A stretch of DNA of 42,015 bases from Bacteroidota bacterium (GTDB taxonomy: Bacteria > Bacteroidota > Bacteroidia > Chitinophagales > Chitinophagaceae), in the NCBI GenBank assembly GCA_023433755.1, contig JAEYUA010000191.1, forward strand, positions 1 to 42,015, written 5' to 3'. The notes under the pieces were generated by a model. It did no database searches. It was given only the letters and a program-made list of their open reading frames with translations, and had not been told where the DNA came from. Numbering within the stretch: the first letter of the stretch is position 1; every line of letters begins with the position of its first letter. This document shows, in pieces, positions 14,329-21,875 of the stretch. Made by a program: the position numbers and the translations under genes.

Positions 14329-15228
14329 TTACCTGAAGGTGCTTTTCATCACCCGGATCATTCCGCCCGCACTCCATTCAGGTGAAACAATCATGCGTCG
14401 TGCAGTGTACAATGGCTGGAGAGAATCACGTTTTGTGGAAAGCTGGTATGCCATCTTGTAACCTCTTTTCTCAATTTCGGGAATTCCTTCCTTACTCCAG
14501 ATGCCGAATGGATAGGCAAAATGCTCGCAGGGTTTACCTGTGATCTCTTCAAGTTTCTTTTTAGTGCCTGACAGTTGTTGGTCCCAGTCATTCACCACTT
14601 TTTTTACTCCGCGTTCTTCGATGGTGTTTTCAGATTTGTAACGGTCTACACGGTGATGATCCCAGGTATGGCTTCCAATGATATGGCCATCATCAGCAAG
14701 TTGTTTGATCTGCGCCGTGCTCATATAATTGGGCCGGTTGATGGCAATGGTCATGATATAGAATACACCCCTGAAACCATATTTTTCCATTTCAGGTTTG
14801 GCAATGGTAAAATGTTCGAGGCTCGTGTCATCAAAAGTGATCATCACTGGTTTTTCAGGAAGAGGTGTGCCCTTTGTGAGGTATTCATAATACTGGTCGG
14901 GAGTAATGGATGTATAACCGCTGTCAGCCAGTGCCTTCATTTGCTCTTTGAACTGGGCCACTGTAACCTCGTAACCTTTATTAGCCTTACTGGCCATGCG
15001 TATCTCGCGGATATGATGATAGCACAGGATGGGAACCTGCTTGCGTGACATAATAGTAGCCGCATCAGCAATAGGGGCATCGTTACGTGTTTGCCGGGCG
15101 GAATCTTTTAATGGGATATTGCTGTCTGTATTAGCCTGCGGGGTGTCCGGACTTACGGCATCATTACAGGCATTCAGTAAAAAAGCTGCACAGAGCAGCA
15201 TCATGAGGTTTTTCATATAATTGATCAT
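14329..15228 (-). CDS. Polysaccharide deacetylase family lipoprotein
   Basis: This NodB-homology protein should remove acetyl groups from a cell-wall or extracellular polysaccharide. It has a lipoprotein signal with lipobox LLNAC (C21 counted from the ATG at 15228). The catalytic domain shows ITFDDTS (metal and base aspartates), SHTWDHH (metal-binding histidines) and FAYPFG. The ORF is open to 15321, but the segment upstream of 15228 overlaps the Nudix gene end and lacks a signal sequence. A second ATG at 15216 is also possible. A CAAATTTG stretch just before the start could be a promoter box. It probably follows the Nudix gene in the same transcript. Confidence 0.87.
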   Translation of the reverse strand: MINYMKNLMMLLCAAFLLNACNDAVSPDTPQANTDSNIPLKDSARQTRNDAPIADAATIMSRKQVPILCYHHIREIRMASKANKGYEVTVAQFKEQMKALADSGYTSITPDQYYEYLTKGTPLPEKPVMITFDDTSLEHFTIAKPEMEKYGFRGVFYIMTIAINRPNYMSTAQIKQLADDGHIIGSHTWDHHRVDRYKSENTIEERGVKKVVNDWDQQLSGTKKKLEEITGKPCEHFAYPFGIWSKEGIPEIEKRGYKMAYQLSTKRDSLQPLYTARRMIVSPEWSAGGMIRVMKSTFR

Positions 15229-15265
15229 GCTACAAATTTGCTCTGCGGAAATTGAAAAATGAAAT

Positions 15266-15760
15266 TTATTTCGGTGAAAGCTTAGAGGATTGAAGGAGTT
15301 GGCTTCCTTCCAGTTTTTCAATCAGGTCATCAAGAAATCTTTCCTGCGCAGGGTTCACCAGTTCGCGGGCTTCTTCTATGGAAAACCAGCCAGCCTTGTC
15401 AACCTCGGGATAGGATTGCCAATTACCGGAATCCTGTGGCCATTCCATTTTGTAATGATTGGAAACAATGGATGATGCATCAAACTCACCGGCGGCCGCC
15501 CAGGCATAGACCATCTTACCACTTTTTTGCCGGACTGGCTCCAGTTCTATAAAAGGTCCTTCAACTGTTTGTCCTGTTTCTTCAAAAAATTCTCTTTGAG
15601 CAGCATGCAGGGGTAGCTCTGCAGGTCCAAATTCACCCTTTGGGATAGACCAGGCACCTTTATTCCTGTATTTCCAGAAAGGACCACCGGGATGGACAAG
15701 GAAAACTTCGGGACCATGGTGACCCGGCCTGAACAGCAGGATGCCCGCACTTTTTCTCAT
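15266..15760 (-). CDS. Nudix hydrolase
   Basis: This 164-residue hydrolase acts on nucleoside diphosphates linked to another group. The Nudix box is visible as GEFGPAE, seven residues, then REFFEETGQ, matching Gx5Ex7REUxEExGU except that the final hydrophobic position is Gln. The opening SAGILLFR and the loop FLVHPGGPFW are typical of Nudix proteins close to diadenosine-polyphosphate or NTP hydrolases. The exact substrate is not determinable. It starts 11 bases after the stop of the small hydrophilic gene and is followed by the deacetylase after 37 bases. Confidence 0.88.
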   Translation of the reverse strand: MRKSAGILLFRPGHHGPEVFLVHPGGPFWKYRNKGAWSIPKGEFGPAELPLHAAQREFFEETGQTVEGPFIELEPVRQKSGKMVYAWAAAGEFDASSIVSNHYKMEWPQDSGNWQSYPEVDKAGWFSIEEARELVNPAQERFLDDLIEKLEGSQLLQSSKLSPK

Positions 15761-15771
15761 GACCAGGGAGT

Positions 15772-15969
15772 TTAGGGTTTCAAAGGTTGGTCTTCGGAGC
15801 GGGAAGGATCACCATCCACTTTATTCTTCCCTTTCTGGGTGTGGCTTACAAAATCTTCCTGGTCAGTAGAAGCTTCTTCCCCGGGAGCTTTATCATTACC
15901 CTGGCGCCCATGCCCTTTGCCTGTGAAGTCGTCAGGCCTGGACTGGCCCTGCTGGTTATCTTTATGCAT
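15772..15969 (-). CDS. Small hydrophilic hypothetical protein
   Basis: This 65-residue frame (an ATG at 16002 would give 76) encodes a highly charged, Gly/Asp/Gln-rich protein without hydrophobic core, probably disordered. It ends 11 bases before the Nudix start on the same strand, consistent with an operon. No family is recognised. Two other small hydrophilic frames in the window (18431-18622 and 32421-32756) are similar in character but not clearly homologous. Support is compositional and positional only. Confidence 0.5.
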   Translation of the reverse strand: MHKDNQQGQSRPDDFTGKGHGRQGNDKAPGEEASTDQEDFVSHTQKGKNKVDGDPSRSEDQPLKP

Positions 15970-16014
15970 GAAAAAGGTTTCTTGGATAAATAACAATTTC
16001 ATGCCATGAGATCA

Positions 16015-16338
16015 TCAGGATAATTCTTCTGCGATCAGCTCATTGAGGCGTGGTTCATTGTCGTACACCCATTTAGGCAAATCCAGCTCCAGTATGTGCC
16101 ATTGCTCCTGCTGCTTCTGCATTTTGAACATAATACGGTTGCCCCTGTCATCAGGCACATCCACATGAAACAGGGTCTTGTCATTTCCGGGCAGGAGGCG
16201 GAAGTTGAATTCACGGACGCGGTCAGCGGTTTTTACCAGTTTGGTGAAATGAATGTTACGGGTGAAAGTGAAGTTCATGTTCGGGATTTGTAGGCCTGCC
16301 ACAGCAAGAGTTGTGCGTGATTTGCCTAAGGAAATCAT
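16015..16338 (-). CDS. Hypothetical protein, about 87-107 residues
   Basis: A compact soluble protein with balanced composition: FHVDVPDDRGNRIMFKMQ then HILELDLPKWVYDNE suggests two or three beta-strands and a terminal helix. I do not recognise a named family. Two starts are possible: the ATG at 16338, or an ATG at 16278 giving MNFTFTRNIHF. The second looks more like a natural protein start, but no promoter box decides it. A heptamer array begins six bases upstream of the longer start. It precedes the small hydrophilic gene, Nudix and deacetylase genes on the same strand. Confidence 0.65.
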   Translation of the reverse strand: MISLGKSRTTLAVAGLQIPNMNFTFTRNIHFTKLVKTADRVREFNFRLLPGNDKTLFHVDVPDDRGNRIMFKMQKQQEQWHILELDLPKWVYDNEPRLNELIAEELS

Positions 16339-16343
16339 AATAA

Positions 16344-16378
16344 ACAGTTGAAAGTTGAAAGTTCAAAGTCGGTGAACT
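16344..16378. repeat. Heptamer array, 5 units of AAAGTTG
   Basis: Five contiguous 7-base units, AAAGTTG and variants, lie six bases from the start of the minus-strand gene at 16338. A second, longer array with a different word starts 22 bases further. Confidence 0.65.
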
Positions 16379-16400
16379 AAATGCGGAATGTCTTTTTTAA

Positions 16401-16498
16401 GTCTGTAGTCTGTAGTCTGTAGTCGGCAATCGGTCTCACGACTCACGACTCACGATTCACGATTCATGACTCCTGACTACCGACTACCGACTACCGAC
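16401..16498. repeat. Heptamer array, 14 uninterrupted units with complementary arms
   Basis: Fourteen 7-base units run without a single insertion or deletion. Units 1-3 are GTCTGTA, unit 4 GTCGGCA, unit 5 ATCGGTC, units 6-9 TCACGAC or TCACGAT, unit 10 TCATGAC, unit 11 TCCTGAC and units 12-14 TACCGAC. The reverse complement of the right-arm word is GTCGGTA, so the outer arms can pair with one mismatch per heptamer. The array occupies the divergent region between the gene at 16015 and the desaturase; the remaining bases to 16618 hold only a promoter box. Confidence 0.9.
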
Positions 16499-16572
16499 TC
16501 TCCTATGATTGGTGCAGGATTTGTGATGGAAAGGACAGCTAAACTTTAACGGTGGCAAAATTTCAAATTTCG

Positions 16573-16580
16573 TAGTTTTG
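16573..16580 (+). promoter_or_regulatory. -7 promoter box TAGTTTTG for the desaturase
   Basis: TAGTTTTG matches TAnnTTTG and lies 37 bases before the ATG. No clear TTG is found at 19-21 bases upstream. Confidence 0.5.
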
Positions 16581-16617
16581 CAACGCTGATTCAAAAAAGA
16601 TAAATTGTTCAATCGCA

Positions 16618-17685
16618 ATGGCAATACCCAAGTTCCCGGCTGTACAGCAGTCCTTTCATATCGAATTGAAAAACCGCATCAATGAATATTTCGAATCTAC
16701 CGGCAAATCGCTCGTAGGTAACAGTAAATTATATACAAAGGCCATCATTCTTCTTACAGCATTTGTCTTTCTTTATATCCACCTGGTATTTTTTACACCT
16801 GGTACCGTGTGGGCCTTGCTAGAATGCGTATTACTCGGTCTTGTAGTGGCCGGTATCGGTTTCAACATCATGCATGATGGTGCGCATGGAAGTTTCAGCA
16901 AATACAAATGGCTCAACAACCTGGCGGCTTCTTCTCTTAATGTGCTTGGTGGCAGTTCCTTCATGTGGAATATGAAACATAATGTGATCCATCATGCTTA
17001 TACTAATATTGATGGAGTGGATGATGATATTGACATCCAGCCCTGGTTGCGCATGAGCACCACCCAGCCGAAGCTTGCCATGCATAAATACCAGCATATT
17101 TATTTCTGGTTCCTTTATTCACTCCTTTATATTCTTTGGGTCTTCCTGCTGGACTACCAGAAATATTTCAAGGGCCGTATTGGCCAGATGCCATTGAAGA
17201 AAATGTCAATTACTGATCACCTGATCTTCTGGAGCTTCAAAATCATTTATATCGTATTATTCGTTGCCATTCCCATATATACAGTAGGCTTTACAGCCTG
17301 GCTGGTGGGCTTCCTGGTTTTTGCACTGCTGGCAGGTTTTGTAATCAGCATTGTATTCCAACTGGCACATACAGTTGAGCATACTCATTTCCCCATGCCT
17401 CACGAAGAAACTGGCAGGCTGGATGATGAGTGGGCCATCCACCAGTTAAAAACCACGGCGAATTTTGCTCCCAAGAATAAATTCATCAACTGGCTGGTAG
17501 GCGGACTCAATTTCCAGATCGAACATCATCTTTTTCCCAAGATCTCCCATATTCATTATACCGAGATCAGGCGCATCGTGAAAAAGGCCTGCGCTGATTA
17601 CGGAATCGAGTATATCGAATATCCGAAGATGAGCCAGGCGATTGTATCGCATGTGAATTTTCTGAAACAAATGGGAAGGGCGTAA
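16618..17685 (+). CDS. Membrane fatty acid desaturase
   Basis: This 355-residue integral membrane di-iron enzyme introduces a double bond into acyl chains and is expected to adjust membrane fluidity. The three histidine boxes are present: HDGAH (H86, H90), HNVIHH (H121-H126) and QIEHH (H303, H304). The QxxHH form of the last box is typical of front-end or linoleoyl-CoA-type desaturases. Two pairs of hydrophobic segments (about 40-85 and 160-250) fit the usual topology. No fused cytochrome b5 domain is present, so an external electron donor is required. A heptamer array starts one base after the stop. Confidence 0.93.
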   Translation: MAIPKFPAVQQSFHIELKNRINEYFESTGKSLVGNSKLYTKAIILLTAFVFLYIHLVFFTPGTVWALLECVLLGLVVAGIGFNIMHDGAHGSFSKYKWLNNLAASSLNVLGGSSFMWNMKHNVIHHAYTNIDGVDDDIDIQPWLRMSTTQPKLAMHKYQHIYFWFLYSLLYILWVFLLDYQKYFKGRIGQMPLKKMSITDHLIFWSFKIIYIVLFVAIPIYTVGFTAWLVGFLVFALLAGFVISIVFQLAHTVEHTHFPMPHEETGRLDDEWAIHQLKTTANFAPKNKFINWLVGGLNFQIEHHLFPKISHIHYTEIRRIVKKACADYGIEYIEYPKMSQAIVSHVNFLKQMGRA

Positions 17686-17686
17686 A

Positions 17687-17735
17687 GCCATTGGCCAATG
17701 GCCATTGGCTATTGGCTATTGGCGAAATGCCAATA
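17687..17735. repeat. Heptamer array, 7 units of GCCATTG/GCTATTG
   Basis: Seven contiguous units begin directly after the desaturase stop (17683-17685): GCCATTG, GCCAATG, GCCATTG, two GCTATTG, then GCGAAAT and GCCAATA. GCCATTG and GCCAATG are near-complementary in part, so short hairpins are possible. The word family recurs at 10864, 34341 and 36071. Confidence 0.85.
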
Positions 17736-17775
17736 GATTTAACTATGTTAACTACTTTTCTATTTCCCATTCTCA

Positions 17776-17783
17776 TATCTTTG
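17776..17783 (+). promoter_or_regulatory. -7 promoter box TATCTTTG for the RRM gene
   Basis: TATCTTTG fits the consensus. The ATG is 127 bases downstream, which gives an unusually long 5' leader compared with other genes of the window. Confidence 0.6.
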
Positions 17784-17858
17784 CCCCGTTATTTTGAGCA
17801 TCGCATTTGGTAAGTGTACAATTAATCTGCTATTTTTTCCGCTGTTAGTTAGACCCTT

Positions 17859-17908
17859 TACTTTCTTGCCTCGTCTCAGATTTTTAATTTTTTTAATCAA
17901 AGAAAGTA
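17859..17908 (+). promoter_or_regulatory. Possible 5'-leader stem covering the RRM start region
   Basis: TACTTTCTT (17859-17867) and AAGAAAGTA (17900-17908) are perfect complements of nine bases, with a 32-base AU-rich loop. The second arm ends two bases before the ATG, so pairing would hide the initiation region. A regulatory role is inferred only. Confidence 0.4.
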
Positions 17909-17910
17909 GT

Positions 17911-18246
17911 ATGAACATTTATGTTTCCAATTTAAGCTTCAACGTACAGGATGAAGACTTAAGAGAATTTTTCACAGAGTATGGTGAAGTTTCTTCCGCT
18001 AAAGTTATCACAGACAAATTCACTGGTAAAAGCCGTGGATTCGGTTTTGTTGAAATGCCTGATAACGAAGCAGCACAGAAAGCTATCGCTGAACTCGATA
18101 ATGGTACTGTTGAAGGCAGAACGATCCGTGTAATGGAAGCAAAGCCTAAAGAAGACAAACCTGCACGTAGCGGCGGCGGATTCCGCGGTGGCAACGGTGG
18201 CGGCGGCTACAATGGTGGCGGCGGCTATAACAAAAGCAGGTATTAA
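17911..18246 (+). CDS. RRM-type RNA-binding protein with Gly-rich tail
   Basis: This 111-residue single RNA recognition motif protein binds single-stranded RNA. RNP2 is IYVSNL (residues 3-8) and RNP1 is KSRGFGFV (residues 40-47). The last 25 residues are Gly-rich with an Arg-Gly-Gly flavour, as in cyanobacterial and Bacteroidota RNA-binding proteins, some of which respond to cold. The ATG at 17911 gives a canonical RRM start; the frame open from 17794 would add a hydrophobic stretch translated from the leader. A good terminator follows at 18268. Confidence 0.93.
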   Translation: MNIYVSNLSFNVQDEDLREFFTEYGEVSSAKVITDKFTGKSRGFGFVEMPDNEAAQKAIAELDNGTVEGRTIRVMEAKPKEDKPARSGGGFRGGNGGGGYNGGGGYNKSRY

Positions 18247-18267
18247 TCATATTGCCTTTGTGAGAAG

Positions 18268-18300
18268 AAGCTTCCCGGTTCCGGGGAGCTTTTTTATTTT
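18268..18300 (+). terminator. Intrinsic terminator of the RRM gene
   Basis: AAGCTTCCCG pairs with CGGGGAGCTT (one G-U pair) across a GTTC loop, followed by T-rich sequence. It lies 21 bases after the stop. From its end to 18431 no gene is seen. Confidence 0.85.
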
Positions 18301-18430
18301 ACTGAATCCTTTGATTGCCTTTCGTTTCCCTCAATTAACAGGACCTTCTTATTTGCATATTCAAAAAGGTGTGTTACATACTGCCTGATTTCTGGCATCG
18401 TTTTTTAACGTAGTGTAATAAATCCTTTAT

Positions 18431-18622
18431 ATGCCTGGACAGTCTGATAAAAAGAAAGCAGTGGAAAATGATCCGGCTGACGCCACCGGGAACCGAAGTG
18501 TTCCCCAAACAACGGAAAGAAAAATACCTGAGGAAGGTAGTTTTCGAAAGGCAGATGCAGGTGCCCAGACCGGGGACAAAAGTGAATCAGGACAAGGAAG
18601 GTCTGCAGCGCAGGAATCATAG
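18431..18622 (+). CDS. Small hydrophilic hypothetical protein
   Basis: A 63-residue frame encodes a strongly charged Lys/Glu/Asp/Gly/Ser-rich polypeptide with no hydrophobic segment, probably disordered. It lies 30 bases upstream of the CvpA-CAP gene on the same strand. No homologous family is recognised. Support is limited to an intact frame, ATG start and position between a terminator and a gene. Confidence 0.45.
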   Translation: MPGQSDKKKAVENDPADATGNRSVPQTTERKIPEEGSFRKADAGAQTGDKSESGQGRSAAQES

Positions 18623-18652
18623 GCAGGAACTACAATCATATATAAGAACGGT

Positions 18653-19609
18653 ATGAATTACATCGACATTCTATTAATGATCATCCTGGGGCTCGCCATC
18701 TTCGCGGGATGGAGAAAAGGATTTATCATGGGTTCCATCAATCTCCTGGTGTGGATCGGTAGTCTTGTTGCCGGTTTTATTTTCTATCCTTACCTCGGTC
18801 AATTATTCCAGGCATACTTTCCCGGGCTCGGTGTATGGAACACACCGCTTTCATTCATTATCATGATCATCTTTGCCCGCATCCTCCTGGCACTTTTTTT
18901 CAATACTTTTTTAAGGCGTACTCCTGAAAAGGCCCATACACATGGCGCCAACCGCGTAATGGGAATTATACCTGGTGCCATCAACGGTCTGATCTATGCC
19001 ACCATTGTGGCGGCACTCTTACTGAGCATGCCGCTGCGTAATGGTTTGTCAGATAACACGCGTGACAGTGCCCTTGCCAATACCCTCGGAATGAATATTG
19101 GCTGGCTTGATGAGAAACTCTCACCCATCTTCAGCGAGGCCATTCAGAAAACATTGTCAGGTGCGGCCATTCAGCCTGAGTCGGATGAGACGGTTGATCT
19201 CAATTTCAGGGTGCAAAATGCTATAGCACGTCCCGACCTGGAAGCGCAGATGCTAACCCTTGTGAATATGGAAAGAACAAAACATGGATTGAAACCTGTG
19301 GTGGCCGATAATGAATTGCGGGTTGTGGCTAGGGCTCACTCAAATGACATGTTCTCCAGGGGATATTTTTCACACTATACACCCGAAGGACGTGATCCTT
19401 TTGACCGGATGAAATCTGCCGGAGTAAAATATCTCGCGGCAGGGGAAAACCTGGCACTCGGACAAACACTCAAGATCTGTCATGAAGGTTTGATGAATTC
19501 GCCGGGACACCGGGCTAACATACTGAATCCATCCTATGGCAGGCTGGGTATTGGTATACTTGACGGTGGTACTTATGGGTTGATGATCTCCCAGGAATTC
19601 CGCAATTAA
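18653..19609 (+). CDS. CvpA membrane domain fused to a CAP (SCP/PR1) domain
   Basis: The first 140 or so residues contain four hydrophobic helices and MNYIDILLMIILGLAIFAG, typical of CvpA/colicin-V-production-type membrane proteins. A linker leads to a CAP-superfamily domain at about residues 195-318, with LVNMERTKHGLKPV, ARAHSNDM, GENLA and SPGHRANIL (H286), as in bacterial YkwD-like proteins. The CAP domain should face the periplasm. CAP domains of this kind are often secreted and of unknown activity. The fusion suggests a membrane-tethered CAP protein. The gene is convergent with the 5'-nucleotidase-type gene, with only 14 bases between the stops. Confidence 0.88.
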   Translation: MNYIDILLMIILGLAIFAGWRKGFIMGSINLLVWIGSLVAGFIFYPYLGQLFQAYFPGLGVWNTPLSFIIMIIFARILLALFFNTFLRRTPEKAHTHGANRVMGIIPGAINGLIYATIVAALLLSMPLRNGLSDNTRDSALANTLGMNIGWLDEKLSPIFSEAIQKTLSGAAIQPESDETVDLNFRVQNAIARPDLEAQMLTLVNMERTKHGLKPVVADNELRVVARAHSNDMFSRGYFSHYTPEGRDPFDRMKSAGVKYLAAGENLALGQTLKICHEGLMNSPGHRANILNPSYGRLGIGILDGGTYGLMISQEFRN

Positions 19610-19623
19610 TTTTTTATCAGCCT

Positions 19624-21162
19624 CTATTGGTTGAGCAGGTATTGAATCACTGCCAGCCGGATATCATTCAGTGGATTTGTTTTTGCTGAAGGAAGCTCAA
19701 ACAGTTTTTTGATTCCCGGGTTTTTCGGATGCAGGTATTCCAGGTTGGCTTCTTTCCCGGTTAATAAAAATTCGCTGAAGGCAACATGATAAATTCTTTC
19801 AGGATCTATGGGTTCGTCTTTCAGCATCCAGGTTCCCGAAAGATTGAGTTTCAGCGATTCATTATAAATGAGGAAACCGCCATTTCCTACATTCTTTTTT
19901 CCCTGCTCCAGCACTTTCACCAATAAGGCACCCGTCATTTCCACTTCCCTGATAGCCCCGCCAAAGGGAAGTGTTCTGATAATATCATACTCTGTTATTG
20001 GGGTATGCAAAACATCATCCACACGGATGGAACCGGAATTAAGAATAGCTACATCACTCAAAGGAGCCGCAACCATCATGGAGTTGGTAATCAGCCTGCC
20101 CAGGTTGGTGGGCTGACTCCTGATCACCAGTTCCCGGCCATCAAGTGGTTCACCTGATTGCTTTACTACACGGTTTGCAGTAAAACCCAGGGAAGCATAA
20201 TTGGTTTCGGCAATGTGTGACCATTTTTTTACAACCACATTGGTGGCACTGTCAAGCGGCACGCGGCTGTCGAGGATTTCAATGGAAGGGCTGACCTCTA
20301 TCTTTTTTGTTTTCTTTCTTTTTTTATGAATCCGGAGTTTTACAATGTAGGCTGATTTGGCATTGGCCATAGCTTTTGTGATATATATCCTTCCCACTTT
20401 TTTAATGCGCTGGTCATGTTCATGTCCTCCCATGATCAATGCAAGACCGGGAATTTCCTTGGCCAGCATTTCATCTTCCCACATATTCTGGTGCGTGATG
20501 GCAACTACAGCATCCACAGAATCTTTCAACTGGCTATAACTGGCCTTTGCAGCAACGAGGGCATCCACATAATAAACGTACTCCGCCCTGTTAAAAGGAA
20601 GACAGATTCCAATAAAGCCAATCCTGGCCCGGGTGCCATCAGCATCTTCCACATTCATAATGATGGTGCGGGGAATCTCTTCTCCGTTTTTACGCCGGAA
20701 GGGACGTATGCTGTCATTGATTTTGTGAAAACTATTGGAAGCAACCCACCGGAACTTTGATTCATCAATCCTGTCGAGCAACTCCTGTTCGCGGATATCG
20801 AATTCATGATTGCCAAAGCAGGCGAAATCAGTTCCGGCTGCATTGAGGGCATCTATCATCTGGCGGCCCCTGATTGCTTTTCCTTCAAACTGCAGGCTGT
20901 TGTAAACAGAGGGACTTAAAAAATCACCCGCGATGACCAGGAAACTGTTGGAATTCTGCTTCAGGTATTGTTGTTTGATAGAAGCAATACGTGCTACCCC
21001 GCCTTCGGTGCCTCCGGAAAGGGGTGCGATTTCGTACACGTCATTCACCTGCACGAAATTGATATCGATGACACCATCATCTTTTTTTACTATGGAATTA
21101 CGGGCGGTACTGCAGCCACTAAACAGGAAAAGGAGTACATAGAGCCGGAAAAAAAATTTCAT
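19624..21162 (-). CDS. 5'-nucleotidase/metallophosphatase-family lipoprotein
   Basis: This 512-residue lipoprotein (signal ending FLFSGC, C17) resembles UshA-type 5'-nucleotidases. An N-terminal calcineurin-like domain shows NDVYE (residues 40-44), GDFLSPS, GNHEFD and GGHEHD. The C-terminal 5'-nucleotidase substrate domain covers about 315-500, with LGRLITNSM and AILNSGSIR. In UshA the first motif is NDxH; here the histidine is replaced by tyrosine (Y43), a form also seen in a known NDVYE subfamily, so the metal set may differ. Likely substrates are nucleotides or cyclic nucleotides in the periplasm. Confidence 0.88.
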   Translation of the reverse strand: MKFFFRLYVLLFLFSGCSTARNSIVKKDDGVIDINFVQVNDVYEIAPLSGGTEGGVARIASIKQQYLKQNSNSFLVIAGDFLSPSVYNSLQFEGKAIRGRQMIDALNAAGTDFACFGNHEFDIREQELLDRIDESKFRWVASNSFHKINDSIRPFRRKNGEEIPRTIIMNVEDADGTRARIGFIGICLPFNRAEYVYYVDALVAAKASYSQLKDSVDAVVAITHQNMWEDEMLAKEIPGLALIMGGHEHDQRIKKVGRIYITKAMANAKSAYIVKLRIHKKRKKTKKIEVSPSIEILDSRVPLDSATNVVVKKWSHIAETNYASLGFTANRVVKQSGEPLDGRELVIRSQPTNLGRLITNSMMVAAPLSDVAILNSGSIRVDDVLHTPITEYDIIRTLPFGGAIREVEMTGALLVKVLEQGKKNVGNGGFLIYNESLKLNLSGTWMLKDEPIDPERIYHVAFSEFLLTGKEANLEYLHPKNPGIKKLFELPSAKTNPLNDIRLAVIQYLLNQ

Positions 21163-21198
21163 TAGAGTCTATTGTAGAGGTCTTCAGATGAACTTACG

Positions 21199-21206
21199 CA
21201 AAAATA
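21199..21206 (-). promoter_or_regulatory. -7 promoter box TATTTTTG for the 5'-nucleotidase-type gene
   Basis: The minus strand reads TATTTTTG, a full match, 36 bases before the ATG at 21162. No TTG partner is visible. Confidence 0.5.
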
Positions 21207-21264
21207 CAATGCTGAATGGCACGGAATTCGTTTTTCATGTAGTACAACCCGTAAAAAGTGTGAT

Positions 21265-21840
21265 ATGAAAAAGTGGATGTTTACCCTTGTTATAGCAGCC
21301 GGTGCGCTGTTCAGTTCCTGTACAAAGGACAATGATATTACCAACGACACCCTGGTGAAAGGTCTTGATAATGGTGATACAGGCGCAGGTCCTGTGGTTA
21401 CCAACTGGGAAAGAGGCAATGCCTGGTCTGTTTCAGATAGCCTGGATTACAAGGTTTTTGCCCACAATAAAAACCTTCCTTCCGTTACCAGTGATGTGCT
21501 TCAAAACGGCGCTGTACTGGTATTCGTAAAAAATATTCAATATGATGATGGCCGCAGGGTAAGCAAACCTCTTCGTATTCCTTTTCATGTGCTTCCCTCA
21601 TTTGGAAAGCCAGGTTATGACCAGGCCTGGTATCACATGAACGCTGTGGGAAAGGTTACGGTTAAATACCGGACTAATAAACATAAATATGGCATTGAAG
21701 CCCAGGTTCCGGATGAACAGGTGATGGTGAGGATCTTTGTATTAAGTCCTGAAGATTTAGTGAGGCTGGATAAAACTCCTGTTACCATATCCAGGATGAA
21801 TTACCAGGAACTGGTTGATTTACTGGGAACCGGTCTGTAA
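21265..21840 (+). CDS. Hypothetical lipoprotein
   Basis: This 191-residue protein starts with a lipoprotein signal peptide ending in LFSSC (C19), followed by TKDNDITND, a common Bacteroidota lipoprotein leader with acidic residues after the Cys. The mature part looks beta-rich. I do not recognise the family, though small Bacteroidota lipoproteins of this size with an unknown beta domain are common. It lies divergent from the 5'-nucleotidase-type gene and 35 bases upstream of the SDR gene, which has its own promoter box. Confidence 0.8.
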   Translation: MKKWMFTLVIAAGALFSSCTKDNDITNDTLVKGLDNGDTGAGPVVTNWERGNAWSVSDSLDYKVFAHNKNLPSVTSDVLQNGAVLVFVKNIQYDDGRRVSKPLRIPFHVLPSFGKPGYDQAWYHMNAVGKVTVKYRTNKHKYGIEAQVPDEQVMVRIFVLSPEDLVRLDKTPVTISRMNYQELVDLLGTGL

Positions 21841-21863
21841 AGACAGTTGAATAACTCCTGCCT

Positions 21864-21871
21864 TATTTTTG
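21864..21871 (+). promoter_or_regulatory. -7 promoter box TATTTTTG for the SDR gene
   Basis: TATTTTTG matches the consensus and ends four bases before the ATG, so the mRNA is predicted to be leaderless. A TTG at 21847-21849 is only 14 bases upstream and is not counted as a partner. Confidence 0.55.
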
Positions 21872-21875
21872 GAGT

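Noticed and set aside
16401..16498. CRISPR-like array
   Set aside because: Repeats are 7 bases long with no spacers and no cas genes nearby.
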